NCBI GenBank assembly: GCA_964598765.1
Contig: CAZRCZ010000020.1
Location: forward strand, 40,778-104,777
Source of the DNA: CAZRCZ01 sp964598765
GTDB lineage: Bacteria; Sumerlaeota; Sumerlaeia; MVZB01; JAJFLK01
Direction: 5' to 3'
Length of the DNA: 64,000 nucleotides
The notes beneath the pieces are model-generated. The model ran no database searches. It was not told the origin of the DNA and worked only from the letters and a program-made list of their open reading frames with translations. Position numbers and translations under genes: made by a program. Below, piece by piece: positions 15,891 through 24,177 of the stretch; position 1 is the first letter of the stretch; each line of letters begins with the position of its first letter.

Positions 15891-17429
15891 TCACTTCTCC
15901 TTTTTCAGTTCCTGCTTGATCTCGGTTTGTTGCTCATCGGTGGGGCCGTCGCCGGCGGCTCCCTTGGGTGCGGGTTGGGTGGAGTTGAGCGCCGCCGGCG
16001 ACGTCGGCTTGTCTCCCCATGCGACGGGAGGGAGGCCGAGGGATGCGCGAACTTCGTTGACCGTCAACACGCCGAATTGCAGGTGGTATTGATACAGGTT
16101 GCTGTCGTCATACCGGAGCTGTCGCTCCCCCGGAACTGCGGCGGGACGGCGGTATTTTTCGTAGAAGTAGCGCAACGGTAGGGGCACGCCTATCTGGATG
16201 AGCTGGCGGTCAATGTTGGCCTCGACCTCGGTGTCGAGATCGGGAGTCAAATCCACCGTCCAGCGGGGTGAAGAGATTTTTTCTCCGAAATTGAAATCCA
16301 CCATCCAGCGCACGAGCTGGGAATTGACCGCGTTCATCAATTGGCAGGCGTCGGCGCGGATGTAATCGAACCGCACGGCGTCGTGTACGCGGGCGAGCGC
16401 GAAGGAGCCGCTCCGGTTGCCCTCGCTGACGGTGAGCGTTTGCCCCAGCACGGCGCGCGACATTTCGTCGTTGCACCAGTTGGCCAGATCGCGGTAGGTC
16501 TCCGCCGATCCGCGCCGGTTGGATTCCAAAAGCTCCAGCGTGATGCCCTCGGGAACGGTGACGCCCGCGTCGGCTTGAAGGCTTGAGATGACTTGCAGAA
16601 GCCGGTCGCGCTCGGTTTGCGCGAGGCCGGGGCCGTGCTTGGCGACGACCGTCGGCGCGCCGAATTTCTCGTTATACATGATCCAGAATTTCAGGTTGTT
16701 CTTCTTGAACCACCAATACCAATAGACGCGTTCGAGAAGTCCGCGCCCGTAAGGACGCTCGTCGTCGGCGTTGAAAAGAAGGACCATGAATTTGCGGTCG
16801 GGAAGACGACGGCCGATTGCGGATTGAAGATTGTTGATGGATGAGGAATTTACGGGGCGGAGTTCGCGGGTGGAACGATTGCCGTCGCCATTGCCTCCGG
16901 TCCGTTCGACCGATGAGATGCCTCCGAAGGCCGAATCGTTCAGGTAGAGCGCGCCGTCGGGACCGAAGCTGAACCGCCACGCGCCGCGCGGTTTGAGATT
17001 CGTCGGAACGATGCGCCCCTGCGCGTCGTAGCCCCAGATCACTTCAAGCACGGCCATTCCCTTGGCGAGTCCGTCAAGGAGATGAAGCAACGCGCCGTCC
17101 CAATTCGGGAGGGTTTCCAAAACGCTTTGCACCCATTGGGCGATTTCCTGATCGGTTTGCGAGGAAGTTGCGGGTTCGACTTTGGTCGGTCGCGCGAGGA
17201 CGCCATTTTTGCGCGTCTGCAGAATCGAAAAAAGATGCGCGTCCTTTTCCTCCATCTGCTCGAAAAGCGCGTAGGTTCCCATGCTCCAAGAGGAGGCCAT
17301 CGCCTCGGAGAATCCTTCGCTTCGGGCGACGTGGGAACTGACGCGCCAATCTCCGGGCGCGCTCCACCAAGTCGAGCGTGGGACGGCGGCGATTTCTCGG
17401 GCGTGTTCGGCGGGCAGGATTCGGCTCAC
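15891..17429 (-). CDS. Mu gp29-like (DUF935) phage portal protein
   Basis: The portal forms the DNA-entry vertex of a capsid. The 512 residues (starting at GTG 17429) suit the DUF935 family. Visible are DAHLFSILQTRKNGVLA, WDGALLHLLDGLAKGMAVLE, PYGRGLLERVYWYWWFKKNN, FGAPTVVAKHG, NDEMSRAVLGQTLTVSEGNR and the late LGLPPVAWGDK. GTG 17429 has AAGGAG nine bases upstream within the same leader type as the other capsid genes, so it is preferred to ATG 17504. At 16810-16848 a segment translated NSSSINNLQSAIGRRLP matches a genomic low-complexity repeat (AATCAACAATC type) and looks like an in-frame insertion. No terminase precedes it. Confidence 0.85.
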   Translation of the reverse strand: MSRILPAEHAREIAAVPRSTWWSAPGDWRVSSHVARSEGFSEAMASSWSMGTYALFEQMEEKDAHLFSILQTRKNGVLARPTKVEPATSSQTDQEIAQWVQSVLETLPNWDGALLHLLDGLAKGMAVLEVIWGYDAQGRIVPTNLKPRGAWRFSFGPDGALYLNDSAFGGISSVERTGGNGDGNRSTRELRPVNSSSINNLQSAIGRRLPDRKFMVLLFNADDERPYGRGLLERVYWYWWFKKNNLKFWIMYNEKFGAPTVVAKHGPGLAQTERDRLLQVISSLQADAGVTVPEGITLELLESNRRGSAETYRDLANWCNDEMSRAVLGQTLTVSEGNRSGSFALARVHDAVRFDYIRADACQLMNAVNSQLVRWMVDFNFGEKISSPRWTVDLTPDLDTEVEANIDRQLIQIGVPLPLRYFYEKYRRPAAVPGERQLRYDDSNLYQYHLQFGVLTVNEVRASLGLPPVAWGDKPTSPAALNSTQPAPKGAAGDGPTDEQQTEIKQELKKEK

Positions 17430-17588
17430 GGTTTTCTTCTCCTTCACGCCCCGGATTTTCCGGAATCCGGCGGCTTGGGTTTGGCGCGACCGGCGTTGAT
17501 CCATTTCCGCCGATCACGCGGAGACTCTAAATCCGCGAGCGTTCGGTTGACGATTCCCTTGCGGGACTCTATCGGACCTTAATGGACC

Positions 17589-19106
17589 TTATTTCGCGGG
17601 GGAGGAGACCGATACGGGATCGGAGGAGGAGGGAGGAATGAATCGGTCTTCGGATGAACGGTGGTAGAGGATCCACTCGAAACCGGAAAGACCGTAGTAG
17701 GGAAAAATTCTCACCCGATCAAAGTGATAGCGATAGGAAAGCCCGATCTTCGGATCGGGGACCGGGGTTTCGTCTTGACGATGAAAAAGATACCATTCGG
17801 GGCTTTGTTTGGGCCAATCGGACACCGGGAGGTAAATGAACTTCTTTCCGGAAGGGAGGTAGCGTGAATAAAATTCGAGCGGAATCGTCGAGCGCAAATC
17901 CTGATTGCTCCCCAGCATGATTTGAGATCCCTTGGTATTTTCGGCCAAGTAGCGGACCGCTTCGAGGTAATGCCCTTTTCCCACGCGAAGATACCTAAGA
18001 ATCCGGGTCCCATTGCCCGTCAGGATCAGCGTCATCAATGCGAGAGCAAAAATTTTTCCCGCGACGCCATGATTAAAACAGCGCGCCAAGAATCGGGCGG
18101 CAAGCAGAGAAAAGAAAGTCACCGAGACCAGAAAGTAGCGCGGAAACAACGCCCAAGGGGGAAAGAGGACCATAAATGCCGCGGGGAAAATCAAAATGGC
18201 TCCGAGATAAAAAATCCAAAGGTCCGATTTCTCGCGGCGGAGACTATTAAGCTCCAGCGCGAATACAACGAGGCTCCACGCAAGCGCCAACGCGCCCGCG
18301 ATTTCCCCCGCCGGCAGACCCCAAATCAGCGCCAGCGCGGAGGAAGCCACGGACTGAACCGTTTCCTCGTTCGTCCCGCCGATGGTCATGCCCCGGACGG
18401 CGGTGAAATAATAAAGCGTGATAAACGCCACGGGAACACAATGCCGATTGGCGAATGCAACGAACCTCGCGCGCCAGTCGCATTGCCGACTGAGAATGTT
18501 CCATCCCGACCAAAGCAGTGCCGCCGCGTAAAAGTGAAGAAAACTAAAATGGGAGAGAAAGCCGAGGATGGCTCCCAAGCCGAAAATCGTGTTCCATGTC
18601 TTCCGCCCGTCCTCGAGTCCGCGATCCAAGGCATGAAAGGAAAGCAACGCGAAGAAGACCATAGGCTGGTATCCGCGCGCCTCGGAGGAATAGGTGACAA
18701 AGATGAAGGATCCGGCAACGATAAGAAACGCAAAGACGGGTTCGGATCGGTTTTTTCTCGCCGGGACGAGCGCGGCCATGACCATCGCGCCGATGCCCGT
18801 CGTCAGGGAAAGAAGACGATAGACAAACCACCGGCGGCAGTCCCCGATGAAATACATGAAAAGGGAATTGATCGGATGGCTGTTGTCGTGGCGAATTCCG
18901 AAGAATACTCCGAAAACGGAATGAACCCCGCCCACCAATTTCCACGACCAAATTTCGTCGAACCAGAAGTCATCGAAGATTGCCCAACCGCGGACGAACA
19001 GTCCCAACAGGAACGCGACGGCCAACAGCGGAAGGGCGAATGGAATAACGACCCTTCCGATTTTTCCTGAGGGACGAAGAGGAAAAAGAGACCAATCATA
19101 CCGCAT
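17589..19106 (-). CDS. GT-C fold membrane glycosyltransferase (ArnT/PMT-like)
   Basis: A 505-residue integral membrane protein with about ten or more transmembrane segments. The first periplasmic loop holds the acidic pair of GT39/GT83 enzymes (FWFDEIWSWK, about residues 49-58), followed by HDNSHPINSLFMYFIGD and, later, YSSEARGYQPMVFF, features of dolichyl/undecaprenyl-phosphate sugar-dependent transferases. It would transfer a sugar from a polyprenyl phosphate donor to a protein or glycolipid on the outer face of the inner membrane. The gene is single and divergent from the kinase gene. The acceptor is unknown. Confidence 0.8.
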   Translation of the reverse strand: MRYDWSLFPLRPSGKIGRVVIPFALPLLAVAFLLGLFVRGWAIFDDFWFDEIWSWKLVGGVHSVFGVFFGIRHDNSHPINSLFMYFIGDCRRWFVYRLLSLTTGIGAMVMAALVPARKNRSEPVFAFLIVAGSFIFVTYSSEARGYQPMVFFALLSFHALDRGLEDGRKTWNTIFGLGAILGFLSHFSFLHFYAAALLWSGWNILSRQCDWRARFVAFANRHCVPVAFITLYYFTAVRGMTIGGTNEETVQSVASSALALIWGLPAGEIAGALALAWSLVVFALELNSLRREKSDLWIFYLGAILIFPAAFMVLFPPWALFPRYFLVSVTFFSLLAARFLARCFNHGVAGKIFALALMTLILTGNGTRILRYLRVGKGHYLEAVRYLAENTKGSQIMLGSNQDLRSTIPLEFYSRYLPSGKKFIYLPVSDWPKQSPEWYLFHRQDETPVPDPKIGLSYRYHFDRVRIFPYYGLSGFEWILYHRSSEDRFIPPSSSDPVSVSSPAK

Positions 19107-19299
19107 GGCGCGCGACTCAACGGTTGACTTTGAGGTTTTTCGCGCGCTTTATCAATCGCCTCTTCGGGCAGGGAGGAAAGCGGCCAACGTCCTTGCTGAA
19201 AGGGCGGGCTTTCTGATAACATTACACGGAAGAACGCGGGAATCTTGGCGGGAACGCGGGAGTGGAATTCGTGGTTTGCCACCGGCGTCGAAGGTTCGC

Positions 19300-22059
19300 A
19301 TGGATACAGTTTTGAAGAAAACCGTCGCCTCCTTGGAGACGGCGTTGAAATACAACCCCGAGAACGTCGAGCTGATGACTTCGCTTGCGGAGGGCTACGT
19401 CCGCATGGGAAGGTTCGACTCCGCGACCATCGCGCTGTGCGAGAAGGTTCTCGACAAGTATCCCGACAATCCCTTGCTCCTTCAGGCGCAGGCGATTTCT
19501 TACGTGATCGAGCAGACCAACGCGCTTGACGCCTCGCTGGACAAGGGAGCCGATCCTCCTCCGCAGGACGCCATCGAATCCTCCATCGCCATTCTGGACG
19601 ACTTTCTCGCGACCGCCAAGGATTGCGAGCCGGTCTGGTTCGCGTGGACTCGGCTGAACGTTTTGGCCGGACGGTTTGAGGCCGCCGCGAAAGGGATTCA
19701 GCGATTGGAGGAATTGAAATCGTCCGGGGTGGAGAATTTGGTCCACGTCCTCGATTGGGTGGCGCGCAAACAGGATCCGGAGCGGGTGGATTGGAATGCG
19801 CTCTACGAAACTTACGGAAAAATCGGCGACGAGCGGCTGGGCTTCAAAGCATTGGAGCGGGCGTTTGACAAAGGATCGGCCAAGGACAAAATCGGGCCCC
19901 TGTTGCTCGATCATTACCTCAAGAAATTCGACATCGCGCATCCGGAGGACGTTTCGGAATCCGTCCGTCCCCGTTTTTTCAAGCTGTTGGTGGATCACCG
20001 CGACACGCATCAGACGGGGGAATGGTTGCGCCGCGCGACGACTTTTGGTTGGCAGGTGGCCGCCTATTCCAAAACCTACATCCAAAGCCTGATGGAGGAT
20101 GAGCAATTCGACGCCGCGTTTGAGATTCTCCAGAAGATGCCGATGGACGCGGAGGTCAAAGAATTGCTCAACGATCTGGCGGGGCAATATGAAAAACGCG
20201 ACAACGTCGAACAGGCCGTCAAAATCCTTCAGTTCATCAACAGCCATGAGCTGGGGGACCACGAGCTCCGCCATAATCAGGAAATCGAATTAAACCGGAA
20301 CACGGAATTGTCGTTGGCCGAACTCGCGCTCAAGAACGGGCGATTGAGCGAAGCGCTGGCCAAGTTTATTTCCTCGTTGTGTCTCCATGAACGTCCCGAC
20401 CCGGCCGTCATCGAGCGAATCGAGAATTTGCTTGAACAGGGAATCAATTGCGAACCGGCAACGCTTTTGCGCCTCGCGGTCTATTTCCGAAGCCACAAGG
20501 ATTTTCGCCGTTCCATCCTTTGTCTGACCCGCCTCGTCGGCCAGATTCCCGCCGATTCGCCCGACATGAACAATCTGGAAAGTCTCTTCGACGAGGCGCT
20601 CGACACGCATCCGGAGTATCCCGAATTCCGCCTTCAACGCGGGATGCTCCGCCGCAAGATGGGGAAATTGGACGAAGCCATCCATGATTTCAAAATCGCC
20701 TCCGCCGATCCCGATCTTTTGGATCGCGCCAACCGGTTCCTCGCGCAGACTCACCGGGAAATGGGCCAATACCGCGAAGCCTTGGCGCGCTTCCAGAACA
20801 TGCGCCTAGACGTGGATGACTTGGAATCGCTCTACCAGCTTCACTTCGACTTCACGCAGTCGGATGATTCCCGCTCGGCGCTAACCGCCCTGCAACTCAT
20901 CACGCAAATTCAGCCCGATTACAAGGATGTCCCCCAGCTGTTGGCTAATCTGACGCACGGACCCGTGGCGCCGTCCTCCGGCGGGGCGCCGGGTTCCGCC
21001 ACGCCCGATCAAAAAATGCGCGACCTGATCGGCGACCTCGCCACGGGACGATACCGCTTCGTGGATAAAATCGGCTCCGGCGGAATGGGGGTTGTTTACA
21101 AGGTTTTTGATATTCGCCAAAACAAACCGGTCGCCATGAAAATTCTGCGCGACGGTCTGGCCGCTTCCTCCAAGGCGCTGGATCGTTTTTTCCGCGAGGC
21201 GCGCATCGCGGCGCAAATCCGCCACCGCAACATCATTGATATCTACGACTACAACATTTCCAGCCAAGACGGCCAGAATTACATCGTCATGGAATACGTG
21301 GAGGGGCAATCGTTGCGCGAATTCATTGACCGCCACTTTGACGACACGATTTCGACTTCCATGGATTACATCGCCGAGCAACTTTACTACGGCGTTCAGC
21401 TTTTCGACGCCCTTCAGGCGACGCACGACAAGGGGATCATTCACCGCGACATCAAGCCCGACAACATCATGGTCACCTCCAAGGGAGAGGTAAGAATCAC
21501 CGATTTCGGCATCGTTCACGTCGAGGAGGCGACGTTTACGCCGACCGGCGCAATGCTGGGGACGCCGCGCTATATGGCCCCCGAGCAGGTGACCGGAGGC
21601 AAGGTGGACGGACGGAGCGACATTTATTCGGTCGGCATTTTACTCTACGAAGTTTTGACCGGATCGCCTCCGTTCATGACCGGAGACATCTCCTATCAGC
21701 AGGTGAACAAACCGCCGGTGGAGCCGCGTTTGCTCAACTCGGTCATTCCGCAGTCGGTCAACAACTTCATTTTGAAGTGTCTGGAAAAGAAGCCGGACAA
21801 CCGCTTTCCCGACGCCAAAACCGCCAAGAACGTCATCGCCGAAATTCTACAGAGTCTCGGCGGGTGCAAAAAGTATGAGAACGTCACGCCCTCGGGGACG
21901 GAGGAACCCGCGCCCAACCGGGCCACGCCCCGGATGGAAACTCGCCCGGCGAAGCGATCCACTCCCCAAACCAAGGACGCGTCCGTGTCCCCATCCGCCG
22001 AAGTTGACGAATTGGAAATGGGCGATTTGGATTTGGATCTTCCGGACAAGGCGGGCTGA
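19300..22059 (+). CDS. TPR-Ser/Thr protein kinase (kinase domain at the C-terminus)
   Basis: A 919-residue cytoplasmic protein. Residues about 1-560 are helical TPR-like repeats (AEGYVRMGRFDSATIALCEK, LRRKMGKLDEAIHDFKIA, REMGQYREALARFQNM). A complete Hanks-type kinase follows at about 585-860, with glycine loop GSGGMG (residue 592 on), VAMKIL, HRDIKPDN (His715), DFGIVHVEEA, GTPRYMAPEQ and DGRSDIYSVG. It ends in an acidic tail. There is no transmembrane helix, and the TPR-first order reverses the usual layout. The start is uncertain: ATG 19300 fits the TPR onset; the frame is open from 19105, but that part overlaps the divergent gene's start. It is followed after four bases by the next gene. 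Confidence 0.88.
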   Translation: MDTVLKKTVASLETALKYNPENVELMTSLAEGYVRMGRFDSATIALCEKVLDKYPDNPLLLQAQAISYVIEQTNALDASLDKGADPPPQDAIESSIAILDDFLATAKDCEPVWFAWTRLNVLAGRFEAAAKGIQRLEELKSSGVENLVHVLDWVARKQDPERVDWNALYETYGKIGDERLGFKALERAFDKGSAKDKIGPLLLDHYLKKFDIAHPEDVSESVRPRFFKLLVDHRDTHQTGEWLRRATTFGWQVAAYSKTYIQSLMEDEQFDAAFEILQKMPMDAEVKELLNDLAGQYEKRDNVEQAVKILQFINSHELGDHELRHNQEIELNRNTELSLAELALKNGRLSEALAKFISSLCLHERPDPAVIERIENLLEQGINCEPATLLRLAVYFRSHKDFRRSILCLTRLVGQIPADSPDMNNLESLFDEALDTHPEYPEFRLQRGMLRRKMGKLDEAIHDFKIASADPDLLDRANRFLAQTHREMGQYREALARFQNMRLDVDDLESLYQLHFDFTQSDDSRSALTALQLITQIQPDYKDVPQLLANLTHGPVAPSSGGAPGSATPDQKMRDLIGDLATGRYRFVDKIGSGGMGVVYKVFDIRQNKPVAMKILRDGLAASSKALDRFFREARIAAQIRHRNIIDIYDYNISSQDGQNYIVMEYVEGQSLREFIDRHFDDTISTSMDYIAEQLYYGVQLFDALQATHDKGIIHRDIKPDNIMVTSKGEVRITDFGIVHVEEATFTPTGAMLGTPRYMAPEQVTGGKVDGRSDIYSVGILLYEVLTGSPPFMTGDISYQQVNKPPVEPRLLNSVIPQSVNNFILKCLEKKPDNRFPDAKTAKNVIAEILQSLGGCKKYENVTPSGTEEPAPNRATPRMETRPAKRSTPQTKDASVSPSAEVDELEMGDLDLDLPDKAG

Positions 22060-22063
22060 GAAA

Positions 22064-22498
22064 ATGTCAAGCGACGCGCAAAAAACAATGCCCGCGAGCG
22101 AGATAGAGGTCAAATCCTTGGATGATTTGATCGCGGCCTCTTCGGCGTCTTCCTCATTCAAGCAAGCGATTCGCTTCATGACCGAGGGGAAGACTCAGGA
22201 GAAAATCCAATTTGGCCGCCATTGCCCTCCGATCAAGGTTCTGCGGTTGGTGACGAAACTTTTGGAAGTTTTTCCCTGCGTTCCCTTCGATGCGGTCCGC
22301 GTTGAGGCGGAATCGGGTTGCTCGGAATTCGTTGGGACGGCCGCCGCCGAACCGGGAGGGATGCGCTTTGAATTTGACTGGGATTGCCGATGGCGCGCCG
22401 AGGAGCAAGGCTGGCTCGACCCCTTCGGCGAACCCGATCAAGGGCGCGCGGCGCGCGTGTTCGGCTACCAATGTTTCCGCAAACTTGAAAGAATTTGA
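22064..22498 (+). CDS. Unknown 144-residue protein coupled to the kinase gene
   Basis: The ATG lies four bases after the kinase stop, so the two are probably translated together. The N-terminus (about 1-45) is Ser/Ala-rich with a helical stretch SLDDLIAASSASSSFKQAIRF. A compact body follows (PIKVLRLVTKLLEVFPCVPF, AAAEPGGMRFEFDWDCRWRA, GYQCFRKLERI). It has no signal or membrane segment. It may be a kinase substrate or adaptor, or belong with the downstream membrane protein; nothing in the sequence decides this. Confidence 0.65.
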   Translation: MSSDAQKTMPASEIEVKSLDDLIAASSASSSFKQAIRFMTEGKTQEKIQFGRHCPPIKVLRLVTKLLEVFPCVPFDAVRVEAESGCSEFVGTAAAEPGGMRFEFDWDCRWRAEEQGWLDPFGEPDQGRAARVFGYQCFRKLERI

Positions 22499-22569
22499 GC
22501 CCGGGCGCATCGAGTCAGCTACGCCATCGAAAGAGTTTGGATTGTCCGGTGGTCGAGGAATCAAGTTTC

Positions 22570-24177
22570 ATGGCCGCGAATGCCGATTCCGGCGACGGCT
22601 CCCCGCGCCATCCCGCCCCCGCGGTACCCACTTACGCCTGCGGTCGGTGGCTGTGCCTTCGCCTCTTGGGCGTGATTTACCTGCTTGCGTATGGTTCGCT
22701 GGGTCTCCAAGTCTTGAGCTTATGGGGATCGCGCGGACTGCTCCCCGCCGGTGACGCTTTCAGCGGGGCGCGCAATCCGGCTTGGAGTTCGACCTATTGG
22801 GTCAATCCCACGCTTTTCCGATTCGCTCATACGGATGGGGCATTGCAATCGGGCTGTTGGTTGGGAATGTGTCTGGCGGTCCTGTTGATTCTCAACGTGG
22901 CTCCAAAAATTTGCGCGGCCGCGCTATGGATCCTTTACCTTTCCTTCGTGGACATGGACGACGTTTTTCTGGTCTGTCCTTGGGATTATCTCCTGTTGGA
23001 AGTCGGCCTGCTTTCCATTTTTCTTGCCCCATGGTCGTTTCGTCCTTGTCGCGCTCCGTTGACGCCTCCCTCCGCGATGGTCGCGTTTGTTTTTCGCCTA
23101 TTCTTGATGTACATGAATTTGGAATCGGGACTCGGCAAGTTGTTTTCGCCCGATCCGGCGTGGCGTCATTTGAGGGCGATGGATTTCTATTATGAGCGGA
23201 CTCCCTTACCGACGTTGCCGGGTTGGTTCCTGTTCCATCTTCCGGCCGCTTGGCATGCATTCGAAACTCTCGCGACACTTGTCATCCAGTGCGTCATCCC
23301 CTTTTTCATCTTGGGGTCGCCGTTTTGGCGCCGGATGGCGTTTCTGCCGCTCGCGGTCCTTCAAGCGATGATCGCGCTCTCGGCCAATTTTGGATTCTTT
23401 AATTATTTGTCCGCCTTCGTGCTGGTGATGCTTCTCGACGACGAATTCTTTGTGTTCTGGATTCCGAAATTAAGAGGCAAGATTCGCGAATCAATGCCTC
23501 TCGCGCGGAAGGAAATCCGATGGGGAGGATCCCTTTTGATAGTCCTTTGGTCTTTTCTCACGTGGACGGGTTATGTGGAGATCAGCCGCAACCTTTGGAC
23601 CGGTCGTGGCGGATCCCCCTTGTTTTGCCGGATGGCGGACGGCATCTTGGCGGTCTCAAAGCCGATTAAGTATTTGACCGCTCCCTTCCATCCGGTTCAC
23701 AGCAATGTTCTCTTTACGGTGACTCAATCGGCCCGCTATGAGATGGAAATTGAAGGAAGCGAGGAAGGGATTGATTGGCGGCCATACGAATTTGCCTCCA
23801 AGCCCGGCAATCCCACACGGCGTCCGCAAAGTTGCGGTCCGCATTTGCCCCGCGTCGAATTCCGCTTATTTTACACGATGCTTCCTGTCGCTCCTCCGAA
23901 AGAATTCGAGGAGATGTTGGCAAATCCCGATTATTTCAAGACACTCATGGTCATTTATCCGTTTCTTGAGCCGCTCTTGACCGCCATCTTGCGCGGGTCT
24001 CCCATCGTCAATGAACTTTTCGCCGAGAATCCCTTTCCCGATCATCCGCCGACGCACGTCCGGGTCATGGTCTATCGTTATTCCATCGCTTCGATGGAAA
24101 CTTGGCGCAAGCAAGGAATTTGGTGGGATCGCGAGCTGATCACGCAGTGGGGCCCGATCTTACTTCCCCGGCGGTGA
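22570..24177 (+). CDS. Lipase maturation factor (LMF1)-like membrane protein
   Basis: A 535-residue multi-pass protein. The N-terminal half has the pattern of the LMF1/HTTM group: LRLLGVIYLLAYGSLGLQVL, GSRGLLPAGDAF, PWDYLLLEVGLLSIFLAP, LFLMYMNLESGLGKLFSPDP (the conserved MNLESGLGKL run) and ALSANFGFFNYLSAFVLV. The C-terminal domain has DWRPYEFASKPGNPTRRP, as in LMF1. In animals LMF1 helps fold lipases in the ER; bacterial versions are uncharacterised. It is third in an apparent operon with the kinase. ATG 22570 is preferred to a TTG at 22495 that overlaps the preceding stop. Its 3' end overlaps the opposing gene by 18 bp. Confidence 0.82.
   Translation: MAANADSGDGSPRHPAPAVPTYACGRWLCLRLLGVIYLLAYGSLGLQVLSLWGSRGLLPAGDAFSGARNPAWSSTYWVNPTLFRFAHTDGALQSGCWLGMCLAVLLILNVAPKICAAALWILYLSFVDMDDVFLVCPWDYLLLEVGLLSIFLAPWSFRPCRAPLTPPSAMVAFVFRLFLMYMNLESGLGKLFSPDPAWRHLRAMDFYYERTPLPTLPGWFLFHLPAAWHAFETLATLVIQCVIPFFILGSPFWRRMAFLPLAVLQAMIALSANFGFFNYLSAFVLVMLLDDEFFVFWIPKLRGKIRESMPLARKEIRWGGSLLIVLWSFLTWTGYVEISRNLWTGRGGSPLFCRMADGILAVSKPIKYLTAPFHPVHSNVLFTVTQSARYEMEIEGSEEGIDWRPYEFASKPGNPTRRPQSCGPHLPRVEFRLFYTMLPVAPPKEFEEMLANPDYFKTLMVIYPFLEPLLTAILRGSPIVNELFAENPFPDHPPTHVRVMVYRYSIASMETWRKQGIWWDRELITQWGPILLPRR

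Noticed and set aside
17922..19070. 382-residue plus-strand frame inside the GT-C gene
   Set aside because: Highly charged mirror of a hydrophobic membrane protein; the minus-strand gene has clear membrane helices and GT-C motifs.
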